This document shows positions 60,737-60,764 of a stretch of DNA of 60,764 nt, piece by piece. Both the position numbers and the translations under genes were made by a program. A model generated the notes under the pieces. It made no database searches, was not told the origin of the DNA, and saw only the letters and a program-made list of their open reading frames with translations. Source of the DNA: Paraburkholderia humisilvae (GTDB taxonomy: Bacteria > Pseudomonadota > Gammaproteobacteria > Burkholderiales > Burkholderiaceae); the NCBI RefSeq assembly GCF_902859855.1, contig NZ_CADIKH010000043.1:1-60764 (forward strand), read 5' to 3'. Numbering within the stretch: position 1 is the first letter of the stretch; each line of letters opens with the position of its first letter.

Positions 60737-60764
60737 ATGGCAAAGAAGCCGTTGGACGAGGCAA
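60737..60764 (+). CDS. Start of a further gene, cut by the window end
   Basis: An ATG at 60737 with GGAGA about 8 nt upstream begins MAKKPLDEA before the window ends. Too little is visible to name it. It continues the cluster on the same strand. Confidence 0.5.

Noticed and set aside
1..60764. CRISPR arrays, tRNA or rRNA genes, insertion sequences, prophage
   Set aside because: No regularly spaced repeats, no transposase or integrase genes and no tRNA-like cloverleaf were recognised by eye.

Overview
The window is about 60.8 kb of GC-rich DNA whose gene content and order point to a Burkholderiaceae main chromosome, most like Paraburkholderia or a close relative. The evidence is the heat-shock run hrcA-hemH-hslR-grpE-thioredoxin-dnaK-dnaJ-pabB, the run hda-HAD-pcnB-folK-dNK-panB divergent from purM, and the set yhdP-nit-tldD divergent from glnE. 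Genus is inferred from protein similarity by eye; no search was run. Coding density is high and no rRNA, tRNA, CRISPR array, insertion sequence or prophage was seen.

Layout. 1-1.8 kb: the start of an FAD-linked oxidase, a PduO-type cobalamin adenosyltransferase and a HigBA-type toxin-antitoxin pair with a perfect palindromic operator. 1.9-3.3 kb: aroG (first enzyme of aromatic amino acid synthesis), preceded by a complete, classical-looking transcription attenuator. Its short leader peptide carries a Phe-Tyr-Phe-Tyr-Phe-Phe-Trp run, followed by alternative 1:2, 2:3 and 3:4 pairings. 3.3-13.3 kb: tldD, nitrilase and yhdP, divergent from glnE. 13.4-26.3 kb: recN and nadK, then hrcA, hemH, hslR and the grpE-dnaK-dnaJ chaperone block with a sigma-32 promoter, ending in a fused pabB-pabC. 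26.3-34.5 kb: a housekeeping operon (perM, hda, HAD phosphatase, pcnB, folK, deoxynucleoside kinase, panB) divergent from purM.

34.5-41.5 kb: an accessory-looking hipBA locus with an AT-rich operator, then a FUSC/DUF1656/HlyD/outer-membrane-factor efflux operon. 41.5-49.5 kb: mutL-miaA, dedA, mscS, an MFS transporter and a methyltransferase. 49.7-54.8 kb: a tricarballylate locus (tcuR, tcuA, tcuB, tcuC) with a readable LysR-type operator and promoter in front of tcuA. 55.1-60.8 kb: a divergent catabolic cluster (MFS transporter, MmgE/PrpD protein, NIPSNAP protein, aldehyde dehydrogenase, carboxymuconolactone decarboxylase-like protein and two small or partial genes). Two promoters in this cluster share the same TTGTATGACA motif, which suggests one local regulator not present in the window.

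The most interesting observations are the aroG attenuator, the shared motif and unassigned pathway of the right-hand catabolic cluster, the hipBA operator, and three small genes with good ribosome-binding sites (53 aa at 19.2 kb, 45 aa at 26.4 kb, 44 aa at 60.6 kb).
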